This document shows positions 8,134-16,128 of a stretch of 64,000 nucleotides of DNA, piece after piece. Where the stretch lies: contig NZ_JAHCSH010000003.1 of assembly GCF_018474005.1 (NCBI RefSeq), positions 372,001 through 436,000 on the forward strand, written 5' to 3'. Origin of the DNA: Curvibacter sp. CHRR-16. Its GTDB lineage: Bacteria > Pseudomonadota > Gammaproteobacteria > Burkholderiales > Burkholderiaceae_C. Below the pieces are notes generated by a model that saw nothing but the letters and a program-made list of their open reading frames with translations, did not search any database and was not told where the DNA came from. The translations under genes were made by a program, and so were the position numbers. Position 1 is the stretch's first letter. Every line of letters begins with the position of its first letter.

Positions 8134-11109
8134 TCAACCCAAATGCTTGCCCGCAATGCCTGCCAGCTCAAACATGCTGATCTGTGCTTTGCCGAACAGT
8201 GGCAGCAGCTTGGCGTCGGCGTTGATGGCGCGTTTGTCCTTGGCGTCTTGCAGGCCGTTGGCCTTGATGTAGTCCCACAGCTTTTTCATTACCTCGGTGC
8301 GGGCTACTGGGGCGTCGCCAATCACCGCAGCCAGCGCTGCGCTGGGCTGCTTGCCACTGGCGGCGGTGGTTTTGCGCGGGGCCTTGGGGGTGGCTGCTTT
8401 TTGGGTGGTCTTTTTGGCTGTAGAGCCCGTGGATGTTGCTGTAGCAGCTATCTTTTTTGTAGCAGTTTTGCCAGCCGATTTGGCGGCAGTAGGGCTGGCC
8501 GCGCGGCGGTTGGGGAATTTGCTGGGTGCGAACTCGAAGTTCACCTTGCCCGCAGCGCCGTCCCACACCAGCATGGCCTTGAAGGCGCGGCGCGTGCGGC
8601 TGGAGACAAAACCTTCCAGCATGTCGGTCTTGCCCTCTGCCAGCAGCTTGGTCATTTGTTCGCGGCTCACGGGTTGCTGCAAGATGACTTGCCCGCTCTT
8701 GAAGGTGCAACTGGGTGTGGCCTGCTCCTGTGTGGGCACCGAGTGGGCGCAGACATAGTTTTTGCCATGCTCGTACACGCCTGCGCCGCACACCGGGCAA
8801 GCGCCCAGCGACTCTTGGGCGCTGAAGTCGATCAACTCGCCGGTTTCCTCGTCTTGCGCTGCGTCGCCAAAGTCGAACTCCAGCTTGAAGTTGCCGTTCT
8901 CGCTATCGGGTTTGAGCACCAACTCGGCCACAAAGGGCCAACCCGCCTTGGAGCGGAAGCCGTCCAGCGGGCCGATGCGTTTGTCGCGCAAGAAGGTTTC
9001 CACCTCAGCCAGCTCAAAGGTGCGGCCACCGGGGATTTTGGTGAACGAGAAGCCGCAGCCATCGCTCTGTCCGTCAGCGCCGGTGCAGCCAAAGCGGCGG
9101 TAGTTTTCTTTCACCACACCGCCGCAGTGCGGGCAGGGCGCTTGCAGGGTGGCGTAGTCGCCGGGCACGGTGTCGCGGTCGTATTCCTTGGCTTTTTTCA
9201 CCAAGCGCTCGGTCATGTCGGCGATCTCGGCCATAAAGGCTTGGCGCGAGAGCTGGCCTTTTTCCATTTGTGCCAGTTTGTATTCCCACTCGCCCGTCAG
9301 CTCGGCCTTGGAGAGTTCTTCCACGCCCAGGCCGCGCAGCAGCGTCATGAGTTGGAAGGCCTTGGCCGTGGGGATGAGGTCGCGCCCTTCGCGCAGCAGG
9401 TATTTCTCGGCCAGCAGGCCTTCGATGATCGCCGCACGCGTGGCTGGAGTGCCCAAGCCCTTCTCTTGCATGGCTTCGCGCAGCTCGTCGTCTTCGACCG
9501 ACTTGCCCGCACCTTCCATGGCCGAGAGCAGTGTGGCTTCGTTGTAGCGGGCTGGCGGCTTGGTTTTGAGCGCTTTGGGCTCTATGGGGTTGCCACGCAC
9601 CTGCTCGCCTGCGGCCACGGCCACCAGGTTTTGGCCCTTCTCGCCGTCTTTGGCGTCTTCCACTTCCGAGGCGGCTTCCTTGCCGTAGATGGCCAGCCAG
9701 CCCGGTTTGACCAGCACCTTGCCTTCGGTCTTGAAGTGCAGCGTGCCGATTTGCGGCACGGCCACTTCGGTGATGCGGGTGGTCACCATGTATTCCGCGC
9801 TGGGGAAGAACACGGCCATAAAGCGGCGCGTCACCAGGTCGTAAATCTTTTGCTCGGCATCTGACAGGCCGGACGGCGCTTGCAGCGTGGGGATGATGGC
9901 AAAGTGATCACTGACCTTGCTGTTGTCGAACACGCGGCGTGTGGCCTTGATGTAGTTGGCTTCGATGGCCGTGCGGGCGTGTGGGGCCAGGTGGTGCATG
10001 CCGCTGCCCGCGAGCATGGCAAAGGTCTTGTGGGCCACGCCCACGTAGTCTTCGGGCAGGAAGCGCGAGTCGGTACGCGGGTAGGTCAGCGCCTTGTGGC
10101 GTTCGTACAGGCTTTGCGCCAAGGCCAGCGTGGTCTTGGCGCTGAAGCCAAACTTGCCGTTGGCCTCGCGCTGCAGGCTGGTCAGGTCAAACAGCAGGGG
10201 GCTGGCTTGGGTGGTGGGTTTGCTCTCTTCGCGCACGCTGGCGGGCTTGTCCACGCAGGCGCTGGCAATGGCTTGCGCGCGCTGCGCATCCCACACGCGG
10301 TCGGCTTTTTTCTCGGCGTCGTCGGGGTCTTTTTTCCACTGCGGGTCAAACCACTTGGCAGGGTAGCTGCCGGCAGCGGCGTGGAAGGTGGCGTGCACTT
10401 CCCAAAACGGGCGGCTGATGAATTTGCGGATCAGTTCCTCGCGCTCCACCACCACCGACAGTGTGGGCGTTTGCACCCGACCCACGGTGGTGAGGAAGAA
10501 GCCGCCGTCGCGTGAGTTGAAGGCGGTCATGGCGCGCGTGCCGTTGATGCCCACCAACCAGTCGGCTTCGGAGCGGCAGCGTGCGGCGTCGGCCAGCGGG
10601 CGCATGTCGGCGTCGCTGCGCAGGTTGTCAAAACCATCGCGAATGGCTTGCGGCGTCATGCTCTGCAGCCACAGGCGCTGCACGGGTTTGCCCAAAGGCT
10701 TGGCACCACCGGCGTATTGCTCGATGAGGCGGAAGATCAGCTCCCCTTCGCGGCCCGCGTCACAGGCGTTGATGAGGGCACCCACGTCCTTGCGCTTGGA
10801 CAGCTTCACCACCGCCGACAAGCGCGACTTGGTCTTGTCCACGGGCTTGAGCTCGAACTCAGGGGGGATGACGGGCAGGTGCGCAAAGCTCCACTTGCCG
10901 CGTTTCACGTCATAGGCCTCGGGTGCTTGGATCTCGACCAAGTGGCCTACGGCGCTGGTGACGACGTAGCGTTCGCCCTCGAAGTAATCGTCGTGCTTGT
11001 CGAACTTGCCCTCAGAGGGCGTCAAGGCGCGCACGATGTCCTGCGCGACCGATGGCTTTTCGGCAATGACCAAAGTTTTGGCGGCTATAGCACTGGCTGC
11101 GTTTGTCAT
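8134..11109 (-). CDS. topB: DNA topoisomerase III (type IA) with C-terminal SWIB domain
   Basis: Type IA topoisomerase of 991 residues that passes single strands through a transient 5'-phosphotyrosine break. The N-terminal TOPRIM domain carries KTLVIAEKPSVAQDI and the acidic ACDAGREGELI; the catalytic Tyr lies in ALTYPRTDSRF (about residue 343). Two Cys-rich zinc-like units (PCPHCGG and GACPVCGAG) occur around residues 660-790. Then come a Lys/Ala/Thr-rich linker and, at about residues 915-985, a SWIB/MDM2-like domain (RTEVMKKLWDYIKANGLQD, then KLLPLFGKAQISMFEL). E. coli TopB has about 650 residues and no such tail. ATG 11109 is preferred over a GTG at 11148. The SET gene is divergent. Confidence 0.9.
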   Translation of the reverse strand: MTNAASAIAAKTLVIAEKPSVAQDIVRALTPSEGKFDKHDDYFEGERYVVTSAVGHLVEIQAPEAYDVKRGKWSFAHLPVIPPEFELKPVDKTKSRLSAVVKLSKRKDVGALINACDAGREGELIFRLIEQYAGGAKPLGKPVQRLWLQSMTPQAIRDGFDNLRSDADMRPLADAARCRSEADWLVGINGTRAMTAFNSRDGGFFLTTVGRVQTPTLSVVVEREELIRKFISRPFWEVHATFHAAAGSYPAKWFDPQWKKDPDDAEKKADRVWDAQRAQAIASACVDKPASVREESKPTTQASPLLFDLTSLQREANGKFGFSAKTTLALAQSLYERHKALTYPRTDSRFLPEDYVGVAHKTFAMLAGSGMHHLAPHARTAIEANYIKATRRVFDNSKVSDHFAIIPTLQAPSGLSDAEQKIYDLVTRRFMAVFFPSAEYMVTTRITEVAVPQIGTLHFKTEGKVLVKPGWLAIYGKEAASEVEDAKDGEKGQNLVAVAAGEQVRGNPIEPKALKTKPPARYNEATLLSAMEGAGKSVEDDELREAMQEKGLGTPATRAAIIEGLLAEKYLLREGRDLIPTAKAFQLMTLLRGLGVEELSKAELTGEWEYKLAQMEKGQLSRQAFMAEIADMTERLVKKAKEYDRDTVPGDYATLQAPCPHCGGVVKENYRRFGCTGADGQSDGCGFSFTKIPGGRTFELAEVETFLRDKRIGPLDGFRSKAGWPFVAELVLKPDSENGNFKLEFDFGDAAQDEETGELIDFSAQESLGACPVCGAGVYEHGKNYVCAHSVPTQEQATPSCTFKSGQVILQQPVSREQMTKLLAEGKTDMLEGFVSSRTRRAFKAMLVWDGAAGKVNFEFAPSKFPNRRAASPTAAKSAGKTATKKIAATATSTGSTAKKTTQKAATPKAPRKTTAASGKQPSAALAAVIGDAPVARTEVMKKLWDYIKANGLQDAKDKRAINADAKLLPLFGKAQISMFELAGIAGKHLG
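8447..8463. repeat. 17-base palindromic repeat, copy 1 (inside topB)
   Basis: GCTATCTTTTTTGTAGC; its reverse complement differs by one base from the intergenic copy at 39689-39705. It lies in the part of topB that encodes the low-complexity linker before the SWIB domain, a region likely to tolerate insertions. Confidence 0.5.
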
Positions 11110-11201
11110 CTGACTACAATTTCCTCTCTCGTGCGCGTATGCGCGCACCTACGCGGACGCACACGCGCCCGCACTGTCTTCACCTTACCAAATTTTTCGC
11201 C

Positions 11202-11768
11202 GTGGCCAAGACTCCTGCTAAGACGCCTGCTGATACGACAGCCAAGGCCCCCGTGTTGTCCAACCCCATGCCACGCGGTCGCCGCGTGCAAGTGCGCCGC
11301 TCTGGCGTGCATGGCAAGGGTGTTTTTGCCCTGCAAGACATTGCCGAGGGCGAAGTCATCATGGAGTACACGGGCGAGATCATCAGCTGGGAGGAGGCCC
11401 AAGCGCGCCACCCACACAACCCCGACGATCCCAACCACACGTTTTACTTCCACATCGATGACAGCCGCGTGATCGATGGTCGCCTGCACGGCAACTCGGC
11501 CAAGTGGATCAACCACTCGTGCGATGGCAACTGCGAGGCCGAGGAGGATGGCGGTCGGGTCTTCATCCGTGCGCTGCGCCACATCGCTGCAGGCGAAGAG
11601 TTGAATTACGACTACGGTCTCATCATCGATTTGCCCTACACCCAAAAGCTCAAGGCCGAGTTTCCCTGCTGGTGTGGCTCGGCCAACTGCCGCGGCACTT
11701 TGCTGGCACCCAAGCCGCGAAAGCCAAGAAATCCAAGCCCATCGCGCAAAAAAACGGCGGGCCGCTAG
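11202..11768 (+). CDS. SET-domain protein-lysine methyltransferase
   Basis: Predicted S-adenosylmethionine-dependent lysine methyltransferase of about 188 residues. The SET signatures are all present: the entry RRSGVHGKGVFA, the pseudoknot motifs NHSCDGNCEAE and EELNYDYG, and a post-SET zinc motif CWCGSANCRG (three Cys), giving a complete eukaryotic-type catalytic core. The tails are basic (AKTPAKTPADTTAK and a Lys/Arg/Pro/Ser-rich C-terminus), suggesting nucleic-acid or nucleoid contact. The start is uncertain: GTG 11202 is chosen, with ATG 11268 and upstream starts possible and no clear Shine-Dalgarno. birA begins 2 bases after the stop; topB is divergent. Confidence 0.82.
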   Translation: MAKTPAKTPADTTAKAPVLSNPMPRGRRVQVRRSGVHGKGVFALQDIAEGEVIMEYTGEIISWEEAQARHPHNPDDPNHTFYFHIDDSRVIDGRLHGNSAKWINHSCDGNCEAEEDGGRVFIRALRHIAAGEELNYDYGLIIDLPYTQKLKAEFPCWCGSANCRGTLLAPKPRKPRNPSPSRKKTAGR

Positions 11769-11770
11769 CC

Positions 11771-12592
11771 ATGTCGGCCGCTGCCAACGCCATGCAATTG
11801 GTGTGGCCCGCTGATGCCATTTGGCAGGCCATGCAACCCTACCAAGACTACTGGCCTAGTGGCGTGGGGGTGGAGGTGTGGCCGCAGATCGATTCGACCA
11901 ACACCGAACTGATGCGCCGCGCCCGCGCAGGCCAGACCGATGCGGTACTCATCGCAGCCGAGCAGCAAACGGCAGGGCGCGGTCGCCTAGGCCGTCAGTG
12001 GCACACTGCCACACAGGCTGCAGGGTCTAGCCTTACCTTTAGCCTGGGCGTGACTTTGCCGCTGGCCGATTGGTCGGGCTTGTCTTTGGTGACGGGCTTG
12101 CTGGTGGCCCAAGCGCTAGACCCCGATGGGGCGCAGCAAGTGCAGATCAAGTGGCCCAACGATTTGTGGCGCCAAGGCCGCAAGCTGGTGGGCATACTCA
12201 TTGAAGCGGCAGGCAGCACCACGCAGGGCAGCGCACCGCGCTATGCCGTGATCGGTATTGGCATCAACGTCGTGCCCGTGCAAGCGGCCGATTTGCGCAC
12301 CCCGCCAACAGCCGTGCAAGACTGGAATCCGCACGCCACGGCCCCCCAGTTGCTGCTGCAAGTGGCACCTAGGCTGGTGCAGGGCTTGCAGCGCTTTGTG
12401 CGCGAGGGTTGGCCTGCCTTTGCGGCAGACTATGCGCAGCGCTGTTGCCTCACCGGGCGGCAGGTACAGTGCAGCGATGGTTTGCAGGGGATGGCGCTGG
12501 GGGTGGATGCACAGGGCCGTCTGCGTGTGCAAACCGCCCAAGGCGAGGTGCAGGTGCACAGTGGTGAAATCAGCGTGCGGCCTGTGCAGTAA
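11771..12592 (+). CDS. birA: Biotin--[acetyl-CoA-carboxylase] ligase
   Basis: Attaches biotin through biotinyl-AMP to the carrier protein of acetyl-CoA carboxylase. At 273 residues it has only the catalytic and C-terminal domains. The biotin/ATP-binding loop is QTAGRGRLGRQW (about 66-77), followed by IKWPNDLW and GRKLVGILIE, with the small C-terminal beta-barrel at ~230-273. The N-terminal winged HTH of E. coli BirA is absent, so this is a monofunctional enzyme unlikely to repress biotin genes. ATG 11771 lies 2 bases after the SET gene stop, indicating co-transcription. Confidence 0.92.
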   Translation: MSAAANAMQLVWPADAIWQAMQPYQDYWPSGVGVEVWPQIDSTNTELMRRARAGQTDAVLIAAEQQTAGRGRLGRQWHTATQAAGSSLTFSLGVTLPLADWSGLSLVTGLLVAQALDPDGAQQVQIKWPNDLWRQGRKLVGILIEAAGSTTQGSAPRYAVIGIGINVVPVQAADLRTPPTAVQDWNPHATAPQLLLQVAPRLVQGLQRFVREGWPAFAADYAQRCCLTGRQVQCSDGLQGMALGVDAQGRLRVQTAQGEVQVHSGEISVRPVQ

Positions 12593-12624
12593 GCAGGGCG
12601 CATCTCAAACAGAAAGGGGAGGGC

Positions 12625-13284
12625 ATGGCGCGCGTTTTGGTGGTGGTGCTGTTGCTGGCCAATGGCCTGTATGGCGTATGGGCCAGTGGTTGGCTGTTGC
12701 CGTGGGGCTGGGGCCCGGCGCAGCAGACAGAGCCTGAGCGCTTGGTGCAGCAAATCAAACCCGAAGCTGTGCGTCTGTTGCCCAAGAAGGAATTGGCCAC
12801 CGAAAAAGAGCTGGCCACCGAAGAGGCCAATGCCACCCATTGTTGGATGGCGGGGCCTTTTAGCGGTGATGAATTGGCCGCCTTGCGCGGTGCTTTGTCG
12901 GTGGCTTTGCCTGCCAAGCTGTGGAAGCTCGATGTGCGCAACGACCCGGTGCGCTGGGCTGTGTATATGGGCAAGTACGACAGTGACGAGCAGCAAGACC
13001 GTAAGCTGGCGGAGTTGAAAAAAATGGACATCACGGCCACAGCCGCTACCGATGCCGACTGGCAACCCGGCCTGTATTTGGGTGTGTTTGGCAATGAGGG
13101 CGATGCCAACAAGGCCTTGCAAAAATTCATCCCCAAAGGCGTGCGCACGGCCAAGGTCGTGCAGCTCAGCGAGGGGGGGGAAAATGCCCGCTTGGTGCTC
13201 AGTGCGGTGACCAATGAGCAAAAGGCCAAGGTCGATGCGCAGGCTCAGGTGCTGGCGGGCAAGGCGCTAGAGCGCTGCCCTTAA
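12625..13284 (+). CDS. SPOR-like single-pass membrane protein
   Basis: About 219 residues: an N-terminal membrane anchor (residues 2-30), a charged linker containing a direct repeat (KKELATE then KELATEE), and a C-terminal region of about 130 residues. Its alternating hydrophobic pattern (CWMAGPFSGDELAALRGAL, then LYLGVFGNEGDANKALQKF) resembles a SPOR peptidoglycan-binding domain with two beta-alpha-beta units. SPOR domains bind denuded septal glycan, so a cell-envelope role is inferred. The ATG has a strong AGGGGAGGG ribosome site. It lies 32 bases after birA on the same strand and is convergent with the sensor kinase gene. Confidence 0.65.
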   Translation: MARVLVVVLLLANGLYGVWASGWLLPWGWGPAQQTEPERLVQQIKPEAVRLLPKKELATEKELATEEANATHCWMAGPFSGDELAALRGALSVALPAKLWKLDVRNDPVRWAVYMGKYDSDEQQDRKLAELKKMDITATAATDADWQPGLYLGVFGNEGDANKALQKFIPKGVRTAKVVQLSEGGENARLVLSAVTNEQKAKVDAQAQVLAGKALERCP

Positions 13285-13325
13285 GCCGTGGTCGGTCGCT
13301 GAACCCCGCTGGTGGGGCTGGCGCT

Positions 13326-14762
13326 TCAGGCTTGCCCCATAAAACGCACGGTAAAGCAAGCGCCGTGGCGGGTGGCGTTGTTGCTGGCATCCATCAGCGT
13401 GATGGTGGCTTGGTGCTGGCGCGCTATCTCTTGCACGATGGACAAGCCCAGTCCAGAGCCATCCACCTCATTGCCCAGCGCTCGGTAGAAGGGTTGGAAC
13501 ACCAGTTCGCGCTCTGCAGGAGCAATGCCGGGGCCGTTGTCTTCCACTTGCACGGCAAGGGCTTGGCTAAAGGGATCCACCAGTACACGGGCGGTAATGA
13601 TGCCCGGTTGCTCGGCGCTGCTGGGGGTGTAGTTGACGGCGTTGTCCACCAAGTTGCGCACCATTTCCTTGAGCAGCACCGGATTGCCTTGAATGCACAC
13701 ATGCGGCGATTGGGGTTGGGCCCCTTCGTAACCGAGGTCTATGCCTTTGTCCATGGCACGTGGCAGGCAGTCGCGCACCACATCCATGACCAGTGCTGCC
13801 ATGTCGCAGCTTTGGTGCTTGGTTTGGCTGCTGCTCTCGGCCCGCGCCAATGCCAATAGTTGGTTCACCGTGTGCGTGGCACGCATGCTGGAGCGGCGGA
13901 TTTGCCGCAGCGACTGTTTCAGGTCTTCGGCGCTGGCGTCTTGGCGCTGCGCCAAGTCGGCCTGCATGCGCAACCCAGCCAGCGGGGTTTTGAGCTGGTG
14001 CGCGGCATCGGCCAAGAAGCGTTTTTGCGTGACAATGGAGTCTTGCAAGCGTTTGAGCAAGTCGTTCACTGACGCCACCAGTGGGTGCAGTTCGGTGGGC
14101 ACCGCTTGCACATCCAGTGGACTGAGGTCGTCGGGGTTGCGGGCGCGGATGCGCTCTTCCAGTCGGTGCAGGGGTTTGATGGCCTGTACCAGCGCCAGCC
14201 ACACCAGTAGCACGGCCAGTGGCAAGGTGACGAGCTGGGGCAGCATCACACCCTTGACGATTTCCACGGCCAGCAAGTCGCGTTGGTTGAGGGTTTCGGC
14301 CACTTGCACCAAGGCCACATCGCTACCGGGCAGGGGAACCCACATAGCGGCCACACGGTAGGTGTCACCTTGGAAGTCCTCATCGCGCAACTGCAGCACG
14401 CCAGTGGCCAACTTGTCGGGGTCGGCAGGCAGGGGAAATAGAGCCTCTCCAGCCAAGGTTTGGTGGCGACTGCTATAAATTTGATAGCGCAACAAGCCCT
14501 CACTGTCTGCTTGCAGCAGATCTTTTGCCAGTTGGGGCATAGGGGCGGTGGGGTGCTGTTGCTGCCAGTCTTGTTGCTGTGTCCAATGCGCCAGCACTTG
14601 CACGCCATGGCGCAGGGTGCGGTCTTGTGGCTTGCTGGCTATGCCATGTGCCACCAGCCAGATGAGCGCTAAGCTGATAGGCCAAATAAGCAGCAGGGGG
14701 GTGAGCATCCAGTCCAGGATTTCACCGAACAGGCTGCGTTGGCCTCGTTGGAAGAATTTCAC
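13326..14762 (-). CDS. Sensor histidine kinase, TctE-like
   Basis: Two-component sensor of 478 residues. Helix 1 (~19-41) and helix 2 (~171-193) bracket a periplasmic region resembling the 2CSK_N domain of TctE kinases. A HAMP-like linker follows, then the dimerisation/phosphoacceptor motif FLADAAHQLKTPLAGL with His255, and an ATPase domain with an N box (NLVDNAVNYTP), DNGPGIAP and GSGLGLSI. It starts with GTG 33 bases after the response regulator gene on the same strand. TctE homologues respond to tricarboxylates, but the ligand is not readable here. A TctC-like gene lies 3 kb away beyond recA-recX. Confidence 0.88.
   Translation of the reverse strand: MKFFQRGQRSLFGEILDWMLTPLLLIWPISLALIWLVAHGIASKPQDRTLRHGVQVLAHWTQQQDWQQQHPTAPMPQLAKDLLQADSEGLLRYQIYSSRHQTLAGEALFPLPADPDKLATGVLQLRDEDFQGDTYRVAAMWVPLPGSDVALVQVAETLNQRDLLAVEIVKGVMLPQLVTLPLAVLLVWLALVQAIKPLHRLEERIRARNPDDLSPLDVQAVPTELHPLVASVNDLLKRLQDSIVTQKRFLADAAHQLKTPLAGLRMQADLAQRQDASAEDLKQSLRQIRRSSMRATHTVNQLLALARAESSSQTKHQSCDMAALVMDVVRDCLPRAMDKGIDLGYEGAQPQSPHVCIQGNPVLLKEMVRNLVDNAVNYTPSSAEQPGIITARVLVDPFSQALAVQVEDNGPGIAPAERELVFQPFYRALGNEVDGSGLGLSIVQEIARQHQATITLMDASNNATRHGACFTVRFMGQA
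14472..14488. repeat. 17-base palindromic repeat, copy 2 (inside the kinase gene)
   Basis: GCTATAAATTTGATAGC has the same outer arms (GCTATAAA...GATAGC) and length as the copy at 39689-39705, differing only in the three central bases. It lies in the periplasmic-domain coding region of the histidine kinase. Confidence 0.45.
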
Positions 14763-14795
14763 GCTGGGCCTCCTGCTGGGGTGGTGATAGCGCGT

Positions 14796-15470
14796 TTATT
14801 CGCTGATTTTTTCGAGGCAATAACCCAGCCCGCGCACGGTGGCTATGCGGATGGGGCCTTTCTCGATCTTTTTGCGCAGGCGATGGATGTAGACCTCGAT
14901 GGCGTTGTTGCTCACTTCCTCGCCCCACTCGCACAGGCGCTCGACCAACTGGTCTTTGCTGACCAAGCGCCCGGCGCGTTGCAGCAGCACTTCCAGCAGG
15001 CCCAGTTCGCGGGCCGATAGTTCGACCATCTTGCCGTCAATGGTGGCCACGCGCCCTGCTTGGTCGTAGTGCAAGGGGCCGTGGCGGATGGTGGAGGTGG
15101 TGGCACCCATGCCGCGGCGTACCAAAGCCCGCACACGCGCCTCCAACTCTTGCAGGCTAAAGGGTTTGGCCATGTAGTCGTCGGCCCCGTAGTCCAAGCC
15201 TTTGACGCGCTCTTCCACGCTGTCGGCGGCGGTCAGTATCAGCACCGGCAGGCTGGAGCCACGGGCGCGCAGGCGTTTGAGCACTTCCAGCCCATGCAGC
15301 TTGGGCAGGCCCAGGTCCAGGATGAGCAAGTCGAATTCAGAGTTGGTCATGAGCGCAGCATCGGCTTCGCTACCGCTGGCCACGTGGTCAACAGCCGCAC
15401 CCGCATTGCGCAGGGCACGCAAAAGGCCGTCGGCCAGTACCTGATCGTCTTCAGCAATGAGTATGCGCAT
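14796..15470 (-). CDS. OmpR-family response regulator, TctD/QseB-like
   Basis: 224-residue regulator: a receiver domain (residues 1-120) with acidic pocket EDD (7-9), phosphoacceptor Asp52 in LILDLGLPKLHG, conserved Thr in LILTAAD and Lys in YMAKPFSL, then a winged-helix DNA-binding domain (~130-222) with the SNNAIEVYIHRLRKKI recognition helix. ATG 15470 has GGAG 8 bases upstream; an earlier in-frame start at 15506 lacks support. The cognate kinase follows 33 bases later. A MarR gene ends 37 bases upstream on the same strand, so the three may form one transcript. Confidence 0.9.
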   Translation of the reverse strand: MRILIAEDDQVLADGLLRALRNAGAAVDHVASGSEADAALMTNSEFDLLILDLGLPKLHGLEVLKRLRARGSSLPVLILTAADSVEERVKGLDYGADDYMAKPFSLQELEARVRALVRRGMGATTSTIRHGPLHYDQAGRVATIDGKMVELSARELGLLEVLLQRAGRLVSKDQLVERLCEWGEEVSNNAIEVYIHRLRKKIEKGPIRIATVRGLGYCLEKISE

Positions 15471-15507
15471 GCGTGTGTCTCCGGCTACGGGGGCTGTTTC
15501 GAGCATT

Positions 15508-15993
15508 CTAGGAGCAGCAGTAAGCCTCCAATCCCAGTGATAGCACGGTAGCCACCTGTTCCCCCACCGATTGGGTCAATTCTGCTTCGGTTTGTTGCAC
15601 CGCATCTTGGTAGGCCTGCAGCCAGGACAGCCCTAGCGGCGTGAAGGCGATGCGCTTGGCGCGCGCGTCCAGCGGGTCGTCTTGGCGCTGCACCATGCCC
15701 CACGCCTCGCACTGGCGCACCAAGCCCAGCATGGCTTGTTTGGTCATGCCCGCTTGGCGGGCCAACTCGGTCAGGCGCATACCGCTGGGGGCCAAATGGC
15801 GGGTGATATGGACGTGCGCGGCTCCGAGCTGCTGGCGCAGTACCAGGTTGGACAGCGCCAAGGGTGTGCCTGGGTGGTGGGCCAGCAGTTCCAGCACCCG
15901 TGCATCAAAGCGCTGGTGGGCCAAGCGCAGCCAGTGGCCGATGTGGGCGTGGCGCCAGTCAGGCACGTTGGAGGGGCTGGGTGTGGTGGCCAT
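15508..15993 (-). CDS. MarR-family transcriptional regulator
   Basis: 161-residue winged-helix regulator. The core MRLTELARQAGMTKQAMLGL is a MarR helix-turn-helix, followed by the wing MVQRQDDPLDARAKRIAFT with the D-x-R motif. The N-terminus (HIGHWLRLAHQRFDARVLEL) should form the dimerisation helices. It is divergent from recA with 135 bp between the starts, and lies upstream of the response regulator and kinase on the same strand. No target can be assigned; the operon position suggests it may control the two-component genes. Confidence 0.85.
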   Translation of the reverse strand: MATTPSPSNVPDWRHAHIGHWLRLAHQRFDARVLELLAHHPGTPLALSNLVLRQQLGAAHVHITRHLAPSGMRLTELARQAGMTKQAMLGLVRQCEAWGMVQRQDDPLDARAKRIAFTPLGLSWLQAYQDAVQQTEAELTQSVGEQVATVLSLGLEAYCCS

Positions 15994-16031
15994 GGTGCAA
16001 ATGGTAATGCAAACTGACTAAAAATATGCTT

Positions 16032-16061
16032 TTGCAGTTTTTACTACCGCGCTAAGATACT
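16032..16061 (+). promoter_or_regulatory. Candidate recA promoter
   Basis: TTGCAG (16032-16037) and GATACT (16056-16061), spaced by 18 bases, give a plausible sigma-70 promoter. The -10 overlaps the start of the upstream LexA-like box, as expected for an SOS-repressed promoter. The hexamers are imperfect. Confidence 0.4.
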
Positions 16062-16091
16062 GTTCAAGCATCCAGCTGTTGTTTTAAACAG
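16060..16091 (+). promoter_or_regulatory. Two abutting LexA (SOS) boxes upstream of recA
   Basis: CTGT-TGTTTTAA-ACAG at 16076-16091 is a perfect match to the CTGT-N8-ACAG core of the gamma/betaproteobacterial LexA box. Directly before it, CTGT-TCAAGCAT-CCAG at 16060-16075 matches in 7 of 8 core bases. The second box ends 37 bases upstream of the recA ATG. Confidence 0.8.
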
Positions 16092-16128
16092 TCTGCGATT
16101 CAAACCCTGCATTTACCGGAGAAACGTC

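Noticed and set aside
8080-9864. Long open frame (about 594 codons) antisense to topB
   Set aside because: It mirrors the codon bias of topB, gives a Gly/Phe/Leu-rich product without recognisable domains, and the opposite strand encodes a clear topoisomerase.
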